Positions 8,604 through 16,244 of a stretch of 64,000 nucleotides of DNA are shown here, one piece after another (within the stretch, counting starts at the first letter, position 1; every line of letters starts with the position of its first letter). The notes beneath the pieces were generated by a model. It searched no databases. It was not told where the DNA came from and saw only the letters and a program-made list of their open reading frames with translations. The translations under genes were made by a program, and so were the position numbers. Where the stretch lies: positions 1 to 64,000 of the forward strand of contig JAIQEY010000034.1 of NCBI GenBank assembly GCA_020073565.1. Direction: 5' to 3'. Source of the DNA: Terriglobia bacterium. GTDB taxonomy: Bacteria > Acidobacteriota > Terriglobia > Terriglobales > Acidobacteriaceae.

Positions 8604-9655
8604 AGCTTTTCAAAGCTCCTCAGGGCCAAACCCACGGCCACTGCCAACTGCCCGGCATTTTGTTCCACTAACTGCGCCGCCGAGCCTTCCACCGGCGCCA
8701 GCACCTTCTGGAAGGGGTTGAACAACTCCACCGGCATCGAGAACTCCTGCCGCAACGCCTCCACCAGACCCGGAACCTTGGCCGATCCCCCGGCCAGATA
8801 AATCTTCTCGATATGCTCGCCCGCCGCGCTGGCGCGGAAGAAGTCAAACGTCTTCTGAATTTCCAGCACGATGATTTCGGTCACTTGCTGCAGGATCGGC
8901 GTTTTCGCGTCGTCGTGCACCGTGCCCACCTTGCGCCCCAGTTTCAGCGACTCGGCGTCATCGAAGCTCAGATCCAGTTCCTTCTGCAGCGAGTCGGTGT
9001 ACTGGTGACCACCCACTGAAACGTCGCGCGGGAACAGCGGGGTCGTGCCCTTCACGATATTGATGTTCATCACGCTGGCACCCAGGTTGAGCAGGGCGAC
9101 CACTTGCCCGGGTGCGGGCTCGTAGTTGTACTCGTAGCAGTTCTGCAGAGCCAGCGCATCGATATCCACAATAGCGGGAGTCTTGCCGGCCATCGAGAGT
9201 ACGTTGGTGTAGTTCAGAATCTTGTCCTTCTTGACGGCCACCAGCAGCACGTCCATCTGCGGGCTGGTCGCGTCGTCGGAGAGAATCTGGTAGTCCAGGT
9301 TCACATCGGCCAGGTCGAAGGGAATGTGCTGCGTGGCTTCCTTCTGGATCGTCTCGGCCAGTTCCTGGTCGCTCATCGAGGGCAGCGAAATCTTCTTCAC
9401 GATCACGGAGTGTCCGCTGACCGCCGTTGCCACCGCTTTCGACTTGATCTCGGTTTCGGTGAACAGCTTCGCAATGGCGCTGGAAACCGTGCCCGAATCG
9501 ACGATCATCGAGTCGACCACGATATCGGGCGCGATCGGCTCCAGACCTAGATGCGCGACTTCGATTCCGGCGCGCGTCTTCCTCAGCTCGACGGCCTTGA
9601 TGCTCGATGAGCCCACATCCAGTCCCACAATCGTCTTCGCTCCGAATCCAAACAT
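8600..9655 (-). CDS. pilM: Type IV pilus ATP-binding assembly protein PilM
   Basis: A cytoplasmic actin-like ATPase-fold protein that binds the PilN N-terminus. From the ATG at 9655 it is 351 residues. The open frame continues to 9814, but MFGFGAKTIVGLDVGSSSIK is the family's true N-terminus, containing the phosphate-1 motif (GLDVGSSSIK). Other landmarks are VDIDALALQNCYEY, VALLNLGASVMNI (phosphate 2) and KIYLAGGSAKVPGL (adenosine motif). It overlaps pilN by 4 bases. Confidence 0.94.
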   Translation of the reverse strand: MFGFGAKTIVGLDVGSSSIKAVELRKTRAGIEVAHLGLEPIAPDIVVDSMIVDSGTVSSAIAKLFTETEIKSKAVATAVSGHSVIVKKISLPSMSDQELAETIQKEATQHIPFDLADVNLDYQILSDDATSPQMDVLLVAVKKDKILNYTNVLSMAGKTPAIVDIDALALQNCYEYNYEPAPGQVVALLNLGASVMNINIVKGTTPLFPRDVSVGGHQYTDSLQKELDLSFDDAESLKLGRKVGTVHDDAKTPILQQVTEIIVLEIQKTFDFFRASAAGEHIEKIYLAGGSAKVPGLVEALRQEFSMPVELFNPFQKVLAPVEGSAAQLVEQNAGQLAVAVGLALRSFEKL

Positions 9656-9673
9656 GTGCCCGCCTTCTGTAGC

Positions 9674-9690
9674 GCCGGCGTCCCGCCGGC
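9674..9690. repeat. Short GC hairpin between the HTH gene and pilM
   Basis: GCCGGC (9674-9679) and GCCGGC (9685-9690) flank a GTCCC loop, and AGTTTTTC follows on the plus strand. It belongs to the compact GC hairpins with a short C-rich loop that recur in this window (19178-19194, 28310-28327, 29424-29443, 30415-30434). On the minus strand it lies inside the pil transcript. Confidence 0.6.
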
Positions 9691-9729
9691 AGTTTTTCGT
9701 AGTATCGGCATTTCGCCGAAAAAAATCGT

Positions 9730-9966
9730 CTACGATTGCCCGGCCGCTTTGATGGCCGCTTTCACTTTCTTCTTCCCCCGCGGTTCCTGCTCCATCGACT
9801 TCTCTTCCATCCACTGGTCGAGCTTCGATTTCTTGAAGCGCCAGCGATTGCCCAGCTTGAACGCGGGAATACTCTGCTCGTTCACGTACTTGTACAGCGT
9901 GTCCGGACTCACTCCCAGGTACTGCGACGCCTGGCGAATGTTCATCACTTCACGCGAGTCAGCCAT
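9730..9966 (-). CDS. Small MerR/excisionase-type helix-turn-helix protein heading the pil operon
   Basis: A 78-residue DNA-binding protein of the HTH_17 (excisionase/BldC-like) type. The winged-helix core is MNIRQASQYLGVSPDTLYKY followed by SIPAFKLGNRWRFKKSKLDQ, which gives the recognition helix and wing, and the tail is Lys-rich. It precedes pilM by 74 bases on the same strand with no terminator visible, so it is probably the first gene of the pil operon and may regulate it. Similar proteins occur as phage excisionases, but no integrase or attachment site is seen here. Confidence 0.85.
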   Translation of the reverse strand: MADSREVMNIRQASQYLGVSPDTLYKYVNEQSIPAFKLGNRWRFKKSKLDQWMEEKSMEQEPRGKKKVKAAIKAAGQS

Positions 9967-10452
9967 AAGCGTTTTCCCCTTCCGCAGCCCTTGTTCTCAG
10001 CCCAGCCATTCTTCCCGGCAGCACTGAGGAAATTGGGAGAACCAAGTCCTCGATTCAATTGCCTTCGAGTGAGTTTTGGTGTGCTGAGCATATCTCAACC
10101 GGAACTGCGGGCCAGTCCACGTGAATCTCCGGGTTTTGCTGGGTTTTATGGGTGTTTTCTGGAATTCGGGAAAGTGCGAGTTGCAGGTGCGCCATGTATA
10201 TAGTATGGGTATGCTTGAATACTACAATTACTGGTAGTTGTTCGGCGAATGATGCCCCAGTCACCAAGGTTGGCGTAACTAAGGTACTAGAGACGGTACG
10301 GAGGTACTTGCACGGGCGCGCATCTCATTGAAAATACAGCAACGAATCTCCTCCGCTCGCCTCGAGAATCCAGTCGTTTTCTCTTGCGTTGCTCAGCTCA
10401 ATTTGCTGATTTCCCAAACATGCGCAGATAATGAAAAACGGATCTACACAAC
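9967..10452. other. 486-base divergent intergenic region upstream of the pil operon
   Basis: No convincing gene lies here; a 70-codon minus-strand frame at 10055-10267 has no recognisable domain. It should hold the promoters of the pil operon (minus) and the rhodanese gene (plus). A possible minus-strand promoter is TTGTAG (10222-10227) and TACTAT (10200-10205) with a 16-base spacer, in a locally AT-rich patch. This is a pattern match only. Confidence 0.5.
10200..10227 (-). promoter_or_regulatory. Candidate sigma-70 promoter for the HTH-pil operon
   Basis: On the minus strand TTGTAG is separated by 16 bases from TACTAT, about 230 bases upstream of the HTH start. This is weak evidence, supported only by its place in the single AT-rich stretch of the gap. 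Confidence 0.25.
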
Positions 10453-10914
10453 ATGCGACGTCGCTCCTGCTCCCGCCCGCTCGTCATTCTTGTTCTGCTT
10501 TTTGGACTAGCTGAGGTGCCACTCGCTTGCGCCGCCGACAGCGCCAGCATGAAGACGATCTCGACCGACGAACTCGTGCGACTCCTGGCAGAAAAGACCG
10601 GCAAGCCTCTTTTGTTTCAGGTTGGCTCCCACATGCTCTATGCTCAAGCGCACATTCCCGGGTCGGAATATCTGGGCGCCGGAAACACTCCGCAAGGAAT
10701 TCAAAACCTGCGCGAGCGCGTGGGCACCCTGCCGAAGAATACTTCCATCGTGCTCTATTGCGGATGCTGTCCGTGGAGCCATTGTCCGAATGTGAATCCC
10801 GCCTACGACACGCTCCAGCAGCTGGGCTTCACGAACGTGAAGGTTTTGTTCCTGGCCAACAACTTCGGCGCCGACTGGGTGGACAAGGGATATCCCGTAG
10901 CCAAGGGCGACTAA
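10453..10914 (+). CDS. Exported rhodanese-like protein with a cysteine-rich active-site loop
   Basis: A 153-residue protein with a signal peptide (LVILVLLFGLAEVPLACAA) and one rhodanese domain (STDELVRLLAEKTGKPLLFQ, HIPGSEYLGAG, LPKNTSIVLYCGCCPWSHC). In ordinary rhodaneses a single catalytic Cys starts the loop. Here the loop has four cysteines (C-G-C-C-P-W-S-H-C), which suggests metal or redox chemistry rather than simple sulfur transfer (inference). The next gene starts 7 bases after its stop and encodes a TlpA-type thioredoxin, so the two probably act together in periplasmic thiol or copper/sulfur handling. Confidence 0.85.
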   Translation: MRRRSCSRPLVILVLLFGLAEVPLACAADSASMKTISTDELVRLLAEKTGKPLLFQVGSHMLYAQAHIPGSEYLGAGNTPQGIQNLRERVGTLPKNTSIVLYCGCCPWSHCPNVNPAYDTLQQLGFTNVKVLFLANNFGADWVDKGYPVAKGD

Positions 10915-10921
10915 ACCCATC

Positions 10922-11434
10922 GTGAAAAAAGCGTTACTCATCCTCGCCGCCGGATTCCTCCTCCTCGGCTGGGCCGTGTGGCAACACTCGACCAAGCCGC
11001 GTATCACCGGTCCAAGACCAGCGCCCGCCTTCACGCTCACCGATCTCTCCGGCCGCACCGTCAGCCTGTCGGACTACCGCGGCAAAGTCGTGGTGCTGGA
11101 TTTCTGGGCCACCTGGTGCGAGCCCTGCAAGCAGGAGATCCCCCACTTCATCGAGATGCAGGACAAGTACGCGTCGCAAGGACTGCAAGTACTCGGCGTT
11201 TCCATGGACGACGATGAGCCGCCCGTCCGCCAGTTTCAGCAACAATTCAAAATGAATTACCCAGTCGCGATGGGCAGTCCCAAGCTCGCCGACCAATACG
11301 GCGGAATCCTCGGCCTGCCAATCACCTTCGTGATCGATCGCAACGGTCGAATCACCGCCCGTCACGTCGGCGCCACGGAAGCCTCGGTGATCGAAGCGGA
11401 GATCCAGAAGTTGCTGGCCCAACCGCAGTCGTAG
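10922..11434 (+). CDS. TlpA/ResA-like membrane-anchored thioredoxin
   Basis: A 170-residue thiol-disulfide oxidoreductase tethered by an N-terminal helix (ALLILAAGFLLLGWAVW) with its domain in the periplasm. The AhpC/TSA-thioredoxin fold is clear: FTLTDLSGRTVSLSDYRGKV, then the redox motif WATWCEPCKQEIP (CxxC), SMDDDEP, and the cis-Pro region GLPITFVIDRNG. It starts with GTG seven bases after the rhodanese gene. Proteins of this kind reduce apocytochrome c or other periplasmic disulfides; the actual partner is unknown. Confidence 0.92.
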   Translation: MKKALLILAAGFLLLGWAVWQHSTKPRITGPRPAPAFTLTDLSGRTVSLSDYRGKVVVLDFWATWCEPCKQEIPHFIEMQDKYASQGLQVLGVSMDDDEPPVRQFQQQFKMNYPVAMGSPKLADQYGGILGLPITFVIDRNGRITARHVGATEASVIEAEIQKLLAQPQS

Positions 11435-11583
11435 CCGGTTTTGTGGAGCGCCGGCCTCGTCCCCGGACGACTCCTCGTGTGCTCGATCACCCGCCTTGCG
11501 TGAGCCCCGTCACTTCCCGCCCGGTCATGCTCCTGTAGTCTGACTTGTCTGATCAAAGTTCTGATCCAAGCAAGGAGCACGCA

Positions 11584-12774
11584 ATGAAGCTACTCGTCAT
11601 CGGTTCCGGCATGATGGGATCCGCCGCCGCCTACGATATGGCCCGCCAGGACAACGTCGAGTCCGTCACTCTCGTCGACAGCGACCTCCAGCGCGCCAAA
11701 GACGTCGCCGCGCGCGTCAACCGCATCACCGGCGACAAGAAAGTTCGGGCGGTCGCGCTCGACGCCTCGAAAGAGAAAGCAGCTGGCCGCCTGATGAAAG
11801 GTCACGACGGCGCTCTCTCGGCAGTTCCCTACCGGCTGAACCTGGGCCTGGCCAAAGCCGCCATTGGCGCTGGATGTCATTTCGCCGACCTCGGCGGCAA
11901 CAATACGGTAGTGCGGCAGGAACTGGCGCTCGCCAAGCAAGCTGAGAAGAAAGGCATAGGCATCGCGCCCGACTGTGGCCTTTCGCCCGGCATGGCTTCC
12001 ATCCTGGGCGGAGAATTAGTTCGCCGTCTGGGCGGACGCGCCGACGCGCTCAAGCTCTACGTGGGCGGCCTCCCCGAACGCCCGATGCCTCCCTTTCACT
12101 ATCAACTCGTGTTCTCCGTAGAGGGACTCATCAACGAATACGTGGAGCCAGCCCGCATTCTACGCAGGGGCAAGCTCACCACTATCGAACCGCTCACCGA
12201 GCCCGAAGAATTCCACATGAATGGCTTCGCGCCTCTCGTGGCCTTCCAGACCTCCGGCGGAACCTCTACTCTGCCCGAAACTTTCGAGGGAAGAGTCGGC
12301 GAGTGCTTCGAGAAGACCTTGCGCTATCCTGGCCACTACGACTTGCTTTGCGAATTGAAAGACTTAGGGCTGTTTTCGAACGAGAAAATGCGGGTCGGCA
12401 AGGTGGAAGTCTCACCCCGCGCCCTGATGTCCAAAGTGTTCGAAGGAAAATTTGCCGGCAAGGGCCCCGACGTCTGCATCATGCGCCTCGAAGCCCACGA
12501 ATCCATCAAGGCTCCCGGAGTGCGCGGTCTTCTGGGAGGAAAACTGAAGGGGCGGGTGGCCACCTTCACCATGGTCGACCACTACGATCCCAAAAGCGAT
12601 ATGAGCGCCATGATGCGGACCACCGCTTTTCCGGCCTCCATCGTGCTTCAGATGATGTGCACGGGCGCAGTCAGCAAGCACGGCGCAGTCCTGCAGGAAC
12701 GGGACGTCCCCGCCGAGGCCTTCCTCGAAGAAATCGAACGCCGGGGAATCAAGATTGAGTACAGACTCGAGTAG
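11584..12774 (+). CDS. Saccharopine dehydrogenase-family oxidoreductase (lysine dehydrogenase-like)
   Basis: A 396-residue NAD(P)-dependent enzyme. The start at 11584 is preceded by AAGGAG (11572-11577); an in-frame TTG at 11545 would add 13 unlikely residues. The Rossmann motif MKLLVIGSGMMGSAAAYDMA is at the N-terminus. It is followed by the saccharopine-dehydrogenase region (GCHFADLGGNN, GIAPDCGLSPGMASILGGEL) and a C-terminal domain. The overall pattern resembles lysine 6-dehydrogenase and related saccharopine reductases, which act in lysine degradation. Substrate is not proven, and the gene stands alone between repeat-rich gaps. Confidence 0.85.
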   Translation: MKLLVIGSGMMGSAAAYDMARQDNVESVTLVDSDLQRAKDVAARVNRITGDKKVRAVALDASKEKAAGRLMKGHDGALSAVPYRLNLGLAKAAIGAGCHFADLGGNNTVVRQELALAKQAEKKGIGIAPDCGLSPGMASILGGELVRRLGGRADALKLYVGGLPERPMPPFHYQLVFSVEGLINEYVEPARILRRGKLTTIEPLTEPEEFHMNGFAPLVAFQTSGGTSTLPETFEGRVGECFEKTLRYPGHYDLLCELKDLGLFSNEKMRVGKVEVSPRALMSKVFEGKFAGKGPDVCIMRLEAHESIKAPGVRGLLGGKLKGRVATFTMVDHYDPKSDMSAMMRTTAFPASIVLQMMCTGAVSKHGAVLQERDVPAEAFLEEIERRGIKIEYRLE

Positions 12775-12791
12775 GAAGCCGAAAACCGTTT

Positions 12792-13015
12792 CTGGTTTCT
12801 AGTTGCTTGTTTCCGGCCGGAGTTGGTCAGAGGTTCTCCAGTTGGTGGCCCCTCAACAACCGTGTCATCCTGAGCGGAGCAGGGACTTCACTAAGTGAAG
12901 TCCCTGCGTAGTCGAAGGACCCCTACCCTCTCCATTCTCACCTTCGCTAAGACGCGTCTATAAACTCGATGTCCCAGAATGCTTCCTTTGTGCAAGACCA
13001 GCAACTAGAAACCAG
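12792..13015. repeat. Intergenic inverted repeat pair (16 bp) around a nested hairpin element
   Basis: CTGGTTTCTAGTTGCT at 12792-12807 is repeated as its exact complement at 13000-13015, bracketing about 190 bases. The arms consist of phased GTTTCT/GTTGCT units. Inside lies the TCATCCTGAGCG...AGTCGAAGGA element (see 12863-12920). No gene is evident between 12775 and 13030. Confidence 0.8.
12863..12920. repeat. Dispersed repeat TCATCCTGAGCG...AGTCGAAGGA with hairpin
   Basis: A conserved left end (GTCATCCTGAGCGGAGCAGG) and right end (CCTGCGTAGTCGAAGGA) flank a near-perfect hairpin at 12879-12907 (14-bp arms GCAGGGACTTCACT and AGTGAAGTCCCTGC around a single A). A second copy with a different inner stem is at 31551-31606. 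Confidence 0.8.
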
Positions 13016-13030
13016 CAAACAGAAACTGTT

Positions 13031-13966
13031 CTACTGCTCCCCCACCACCGTGATCTTCGTGTCCGTCCGAAACTTCCTGTAATCCCGATAAGTCACGTCG
13101 ATGTCTTCATCGACATTCTTGAATAGCGCAATCCTAGCGTCGACATGGACAGCGATATGTTTCGGCAGCCAGACTTCGTCGTTGATCTTAGCCTGTTCCA
13201 GGACCACGTGCGTGCCCTTGTGGATCCGGGCCACGATAAAGCCGAACGAGAGCGTATCGATCGCCGTCATGTCGAGCTTCACCAATTGCGCCTCGCGCTT
13301 ATCGATCCACAGGCGGCCTTTGAACTTGGTCAGCAGTTTGGAAGCCCGCTGCTTGGGCTCGAAGCCCGGACGTGGTTCCGCATCCAGCACCCAGGCATCG
13401 AAGCCGTCCACAACCTCCGCGCCGACCAGACGAAAGTTGAAAGCGTCCGCCACCTCGAGAACAAACTTGCGGTCTTCCTCCCGGGCCTTCTCTTCTTTCT
13501 CCAGACGCTTGCGGCGGTCGTCTTCAGATTCATTCTTGCGTTTGTCGATAATCTTCTGAATCTTCTCTTCTTCCTTCTTCGCCTCGCGCTCCGGCAGCGG
13601 TCTGTCGTCTTTCTCGATCCGCCGCTCCACTTGCTCGCCGTAGATCTGCAGAATCTCCGACGTCGTAGATTCGACCTTCTTGACCTGGCCGTGTCCGTCC
13701 AGCTTGTGCTCTTCTTCGCGCTCGATGTAGGTGTAGTCGCGCAGCAGCTTGTTGTTTTCCAGGTCGTTGGCTTCGGCCTTCTGCAGAAGCGCGCGGACCT
13801 GTTCGGGAGGAACGGTGCCAGTCGGATCCGGTTCTAGTGTAATTGGGGGTGCGGAAGGTGCCTGTGTCGGACCAACTTTCGGAACTCCAGCTGATTCTGG
13901 CTCCTGAGTCAAGGCAAACGAAGCCAGCACAACGAAGGCGAGGATCAAACGAGGGAAAAACCGCAT
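13031..13966 (-). CDS. Exported protein of unknown function, charged coiled-coil middle
   Basis: A 311-residue protein with signal peptide LILAFVVLASFALT. A proline-rich stretch is followed by a first folded part (YTYIEREEEHKLDGHGQVK) and a very charged helical segment (about 120-170, rich in K, E, R). The C-terminal beta-rich part (RLVGAEVVDGFDAWVLDAEP, FKGRLWIDKREAQLVKLDM, DEVWLPKHIAVHVDARI) resembles the outer-membrane lipoprotein-sorting (LolA-like) fold found in many acidobacterial secreted proteins. I do not recognise a named family. It is probably periplasmic and monocistronic. Confidence 0.8.
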   Translation of the reverse strand: MRFFPRLILAFVVLASFALTQEPESAGVPKVGPTQAPSAPPITLEPDPTGTVPPEQVRALLQKAEANDLENNKLLRDYTYIEREEEHKLDGHGQVKKVESTTSEILQIYGEQVERRIEKDDRPLPEREAKKEEEKIQKIIDKRKNESEDDRRKRLEKEEKAREEDRKFVLEVADAFNFRLVGAEVVDGFDAWVLDAEPRPGFEPKQRASKLLTKFKGRLWIDKREAQLVKLDMTAIDTLSFGFIVARIHKGTHVVLEQAKINDEVWLPKHIAVHVDARIALFKNVDEDIDVTYRDYRKFRTDTKITVVGEQ

Positions 13967-14027
13967 GCTATTAATACGCCGGCAAATCGTCTCTGGTTCC
14001 GCTTGACCACTAACTACCGGCGACTGA

Positions 14028-14648
14028 CTATTTTTTCACCGCCCGCTCCAGGCACTCCGCCCGGAACAACCGCCCATCCACCCGATGCAACCGCTTCGCT
14101 TGCTCAGGCGTGATCAACCGGGTGTGTGGAATCGTCAGCAGATACTCGGCCACAAACCATACCGGCTTGTCGGTCGTCATCCACTGCAGATGATCGAAAC
14201 GCTTCATGTGCACCGGTCGCGAGAAAGTCCGCAGCGTCCGCTCCCCGCGCAGATTGTGATAAATGTTGAAGTAACTCAAAGCCAGTTCGCGCAGCGACCG
14301 GTGCACCGGCTCCCGAAACCGGCATCCCGTGAAATTCGACTTCGCCACCGCCCCCCAATGCTCGTCCACCTTGTAGATCGCAATCACGTGGTCAGTATCG
14401 TGCTCCGACTCCAGATCCCAAATCAGCGGTGGGTACCCATTCACCCGCAAAGCCGCCGCCGCAAACAGCGCTCCCTCATAGCAATGCGAAGTGTTCTCCC
14501 GCAAAACCCGCCGCGGAGACCAGGCCGAATCCTCCAGGTGATACGGCATAGCGTCCAGCAACCGCTGAATGCCGTGCGGGTCTTTCAGCGAGCGCAGCTT
14601 GCGCAGTTCGGAGGGAGTCAGGCCCCAGGAGTTAGCGTCGTTGCTCAT
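14028..14648 (-). CDS. Transglutaminase-like cysteine protein
   Basis: From the ATG at 14648 (MSNDANSWGLTPSELRKL) the protein is 206 residues; the frame is open to 14720, but the extra 24 residues look untranslated. The central part HCYEGALFAAAALRVNG has the Cys of a papain/transglutaminase-like core. It is followed by HDTDHVIAIYKVDEHWGAVAKSN with a His and a possible Asp/Asn, in the right order for a catalytic triad. The protein lacks a signal peptide. Substrate and role are unknown, and no operon partner is clear. Confidence 0.75.
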   Translation of the reverse strand: MSNDANSWGLTPSELRKLRSLKDPHGIQRLLDAMPYHLEDSAWSPRRVLRENTSHCYEGALFAAAALRVNGYPPLIWDLESEHDTDHVIAIYKVDEHWGAVAKSNFTGCRFREPVHRSLRELALSYFNIYHNLRGERTLRTFSRPVHMKRFDHLQWMTTDKPVWFVAEYLLTIPHTRLITPEQAKRLHRVDGRLFRAECLERAVKK

Positions 14649-14726
14649 TTTCGATGTGGATTGAAGGTAGCAGGCCCGGGCGATGATTGGGAATAAAGCG
14701 GCGGGTTCGCGGGGTTGCAAAGACGG

Positions 14727-14966
14727 TTAACTTAAGCGAGTCAAAGTGACTATACCTATGAACAGCAACAAGGACACTTTCCAGGGCTCCCACCTTCTGC
14801 TCAGCCACGGTATGACACCGACATACAATGCCGCCGCTAATCCTGCGCGCACGTAGTGGCCGACGGCCAACTGGAAGACTGTCGTAAATACAGCAAGAAA
14901 GGCACACGCGGTGAGCAACTCATGCGTCCGATCAGCTTTGGACTCTCGGATTTGAGGTTCCGTCAT
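14727..14966 (-). CDS. Small two-helix membrane protein
   Basis: A 79-residue hypothetical protein from the ATG at 14966 (MTEPQIRESKADRTHEL). It has hydrophobic segments LLTACAFLAVFTTVFQLAV and LAAALYVGVIPWL, then a third short one (VSLLLFIGIVTLT). The start overlaps the stop of a 20-codon frame that itself overlaps the antitoxin stop, so it may be translated by coupling. An upstream ATG at 14993 is also possible. It has no recognised family and is moderately likely to be real. Confidence 0.5.
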   Translation of the reverse strand: MTEPQIRESKADRTHELLTACAFLAVFTTVFQLAVGHYVRAGLAAALYVGVIPWLSRRWEPWKVSLLLFIGIVTLTRLS

Positions 14967-15025
14967 CGTGTCAGCCAACCTGATTGCGAGCATGATAGGA
15001 CAGATTGGAGCAGAAATCCACTCAT
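14963..15025 (-). pseudogene. Probable remnant of a PIN (VapC-type) toxin start
   Basis: A 20-codon frame starts with an ATG that overlaps the antitoxin stop by ATGA, the usual arrangement for a toxin gene. It encodes MSGFLLQSVLS and then diverges. Many PIN toxins begin MSGFLLDTNVLS, so this looks like a toxin start that lost the active-site Asp and all of the rest by deletion. This is inference from eleven residues and the overlap. Confidence 0.4.
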
Positions 15026-15306
15026 CCGAGGCCTGCGGACTGATCGGCGGCCAGGTGGGCTCGACCGCGCCGTTTCACTTCCGCAGCAAGGTCCCGCATC
15101 GACTGCTGCGTGATGACCTGACCTTCGCCGCTGGCAATCGAGGCTTTCGCATCGTCGAGCGTTACCAGGAATTCCGCCCGCTTGCGCTCACGCTCTTCCC
15201 AAAGCGACAATGCTTCCTCCACCGCATCTTCGGCGCGGCCAAATCGGCCAGCCTCAATGGCGCGGCGGATAAAGGCTTCCTGATCGGGAGTTAGGCGCAC
15301 TTCCAT
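15022..15306 (-). CDS. Type II antitoxin (ParD/RHH-like), orphan
   Basis: A 94-residue protein beginning MEVRLTPDQEAFIRRAIEAG, followed by FGRAEDAVEEALSLWEERER, the pattern of ParD-type ribbon-helix-helix antitoxins that bind the operator with the N-terminal strand and neutralise the toxin with the C-terminal helix. Normally a toxin gene would follow with a small overlap, but only a 20-codon remnant follows. The antitoxin frame itself is intact. It probably persists as an orphan or repressor. Confidence 0.75.
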   Translation of the reverse strand: MEVRLTPDQEAFIRRAIEAGRFGRAEDAVEEALSLWEERERKRAEFLVTLDDAKASIASGEGQVITQQSMRDLAAEVKRRGRAHLAADQSAGLG

Positions 15307-15374
15307 CGCTTTTCAGCGTAAGAGCCAGGTAATCCGCTGTCAAGCACCTGGGGATCAATAGCCCCAGGCTTGCC

Positions 15375-16079
15375 TTACCTCAACAACTCCCCCAACTCCC
15401 CCGGCCTCTCCACTACCACATCCGGCGCAACCTCTTCCAGCGTCTGCGGAGCAAACCCATAGGTCACTCCGCAAGTCCACATCCCCGCGTTGCGCCCGGT
15501 CAACACATCAATGGACGAATCGCCAATCATCAGCGATTCGTCCGGCCTCACGCCTGTTTCATGCAGGATCGTTTCGGCCCCCAGCGGATCCGGCTTTTTC
15601 GTCGCAAAGCTGTTGCCCCCGTAAATGCGCACGAAGTAGTCACCCATGCCCAAGGCCTGCACGATATCCTGCGACGGACGCACCGGCTTATTCGACAGCA
15701 CGGCCATCTGCCGCTGCACGCCATTCGGCGGATGTTCATTCAACGGCCGCGCCAATTCCGCCAGCACTTCGGGAATCCCCTCATACACCGTCGTGTGGTC
15801 GAGCTTGTGCAGCCGGTAGTAGCCAAGAAAATATTCCAGCGCGAACTTGAAGAACTCCTCATCCACAGGATCGCCGAGCGCCCGTCGCACCAACGTGGGC
15901 GCGCCATCGCCCACGTAGGCTGCAATCACGTCCCCCGCCAGTTCCGGACGCCCAAAATGACGCAGCATCGCGTTGATGGAATGAATCAAATCAAGCCGGG
16001 AATCGATCAGCGTGCCGTCCAGATCAAAAATCAGCAGACGGATAGCATCAGGATCAAACGAGCGCAGAAAACGAATCAT
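15375..16079 (-). CDS. gph: HAD-superfamily phosphatase, phosphoglycolate phosphatase-like
   Basis: A 234-residue cytoplasmic phosphatase from the ATG at 16079 (MIRFLRSFDP). HAD motif I is LLIFDLDGTLIDS (nucleophile Asp), followed by the helical cap. Motif II is MAVLSNKP, motif III the Lys in ATKKPDP, and motif IV LMIGDSSIDVLTGRNAG. Cap type and length fit Gph, which removes 2-phosphoglycolate formed by DNA repair or oxygenation. It is convergent with nothing and divergent from the E1 gene. Exact substrate within the family is not certain. Confidence 0.88.
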   Translation of the reverse strand: MIRFLRSFDPDAIRLLIFDLDGTLIDSRLDLIHSINAMLRHFGRPELAGDVIAAYVGDGAPTLVRRALGDPVDEEFFKFALEYFLGYYRLHKLDHTTVYEGIPEVLAELARPLNEHPPNGVQRQMAVLSNKPVRPSQDIVQALGMGDYFVRIYGGNSFATKKPDPLGAETILHETGVRPDESLMIGDSSIDVLTGRNAGMWTCGVTYGFAPQTLEEVAPDVVVERPGELGELLR

Positions 16080-16244
16080 GGACAGTTCAGGATATAGCAA
16101 GCTGCGAACCCCTAGCCACGAACTGCGAGCAACCCGGGCCTGCTCGAAGCCCGCAGCTCAAAGCTCGCAGCCAACCCTATTCCCAAATGCCTGAACCCGT
16201 TTACAATAAGGCGGGCTCAAACTCCGTGGGGTGAAGATCGCAGC

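Noticed and set aside
10055-10267. 70-codon minus-strand frame in the pil upstream region
   Set aside because: No similarity to known proteins, and it lies where promoters are expected.
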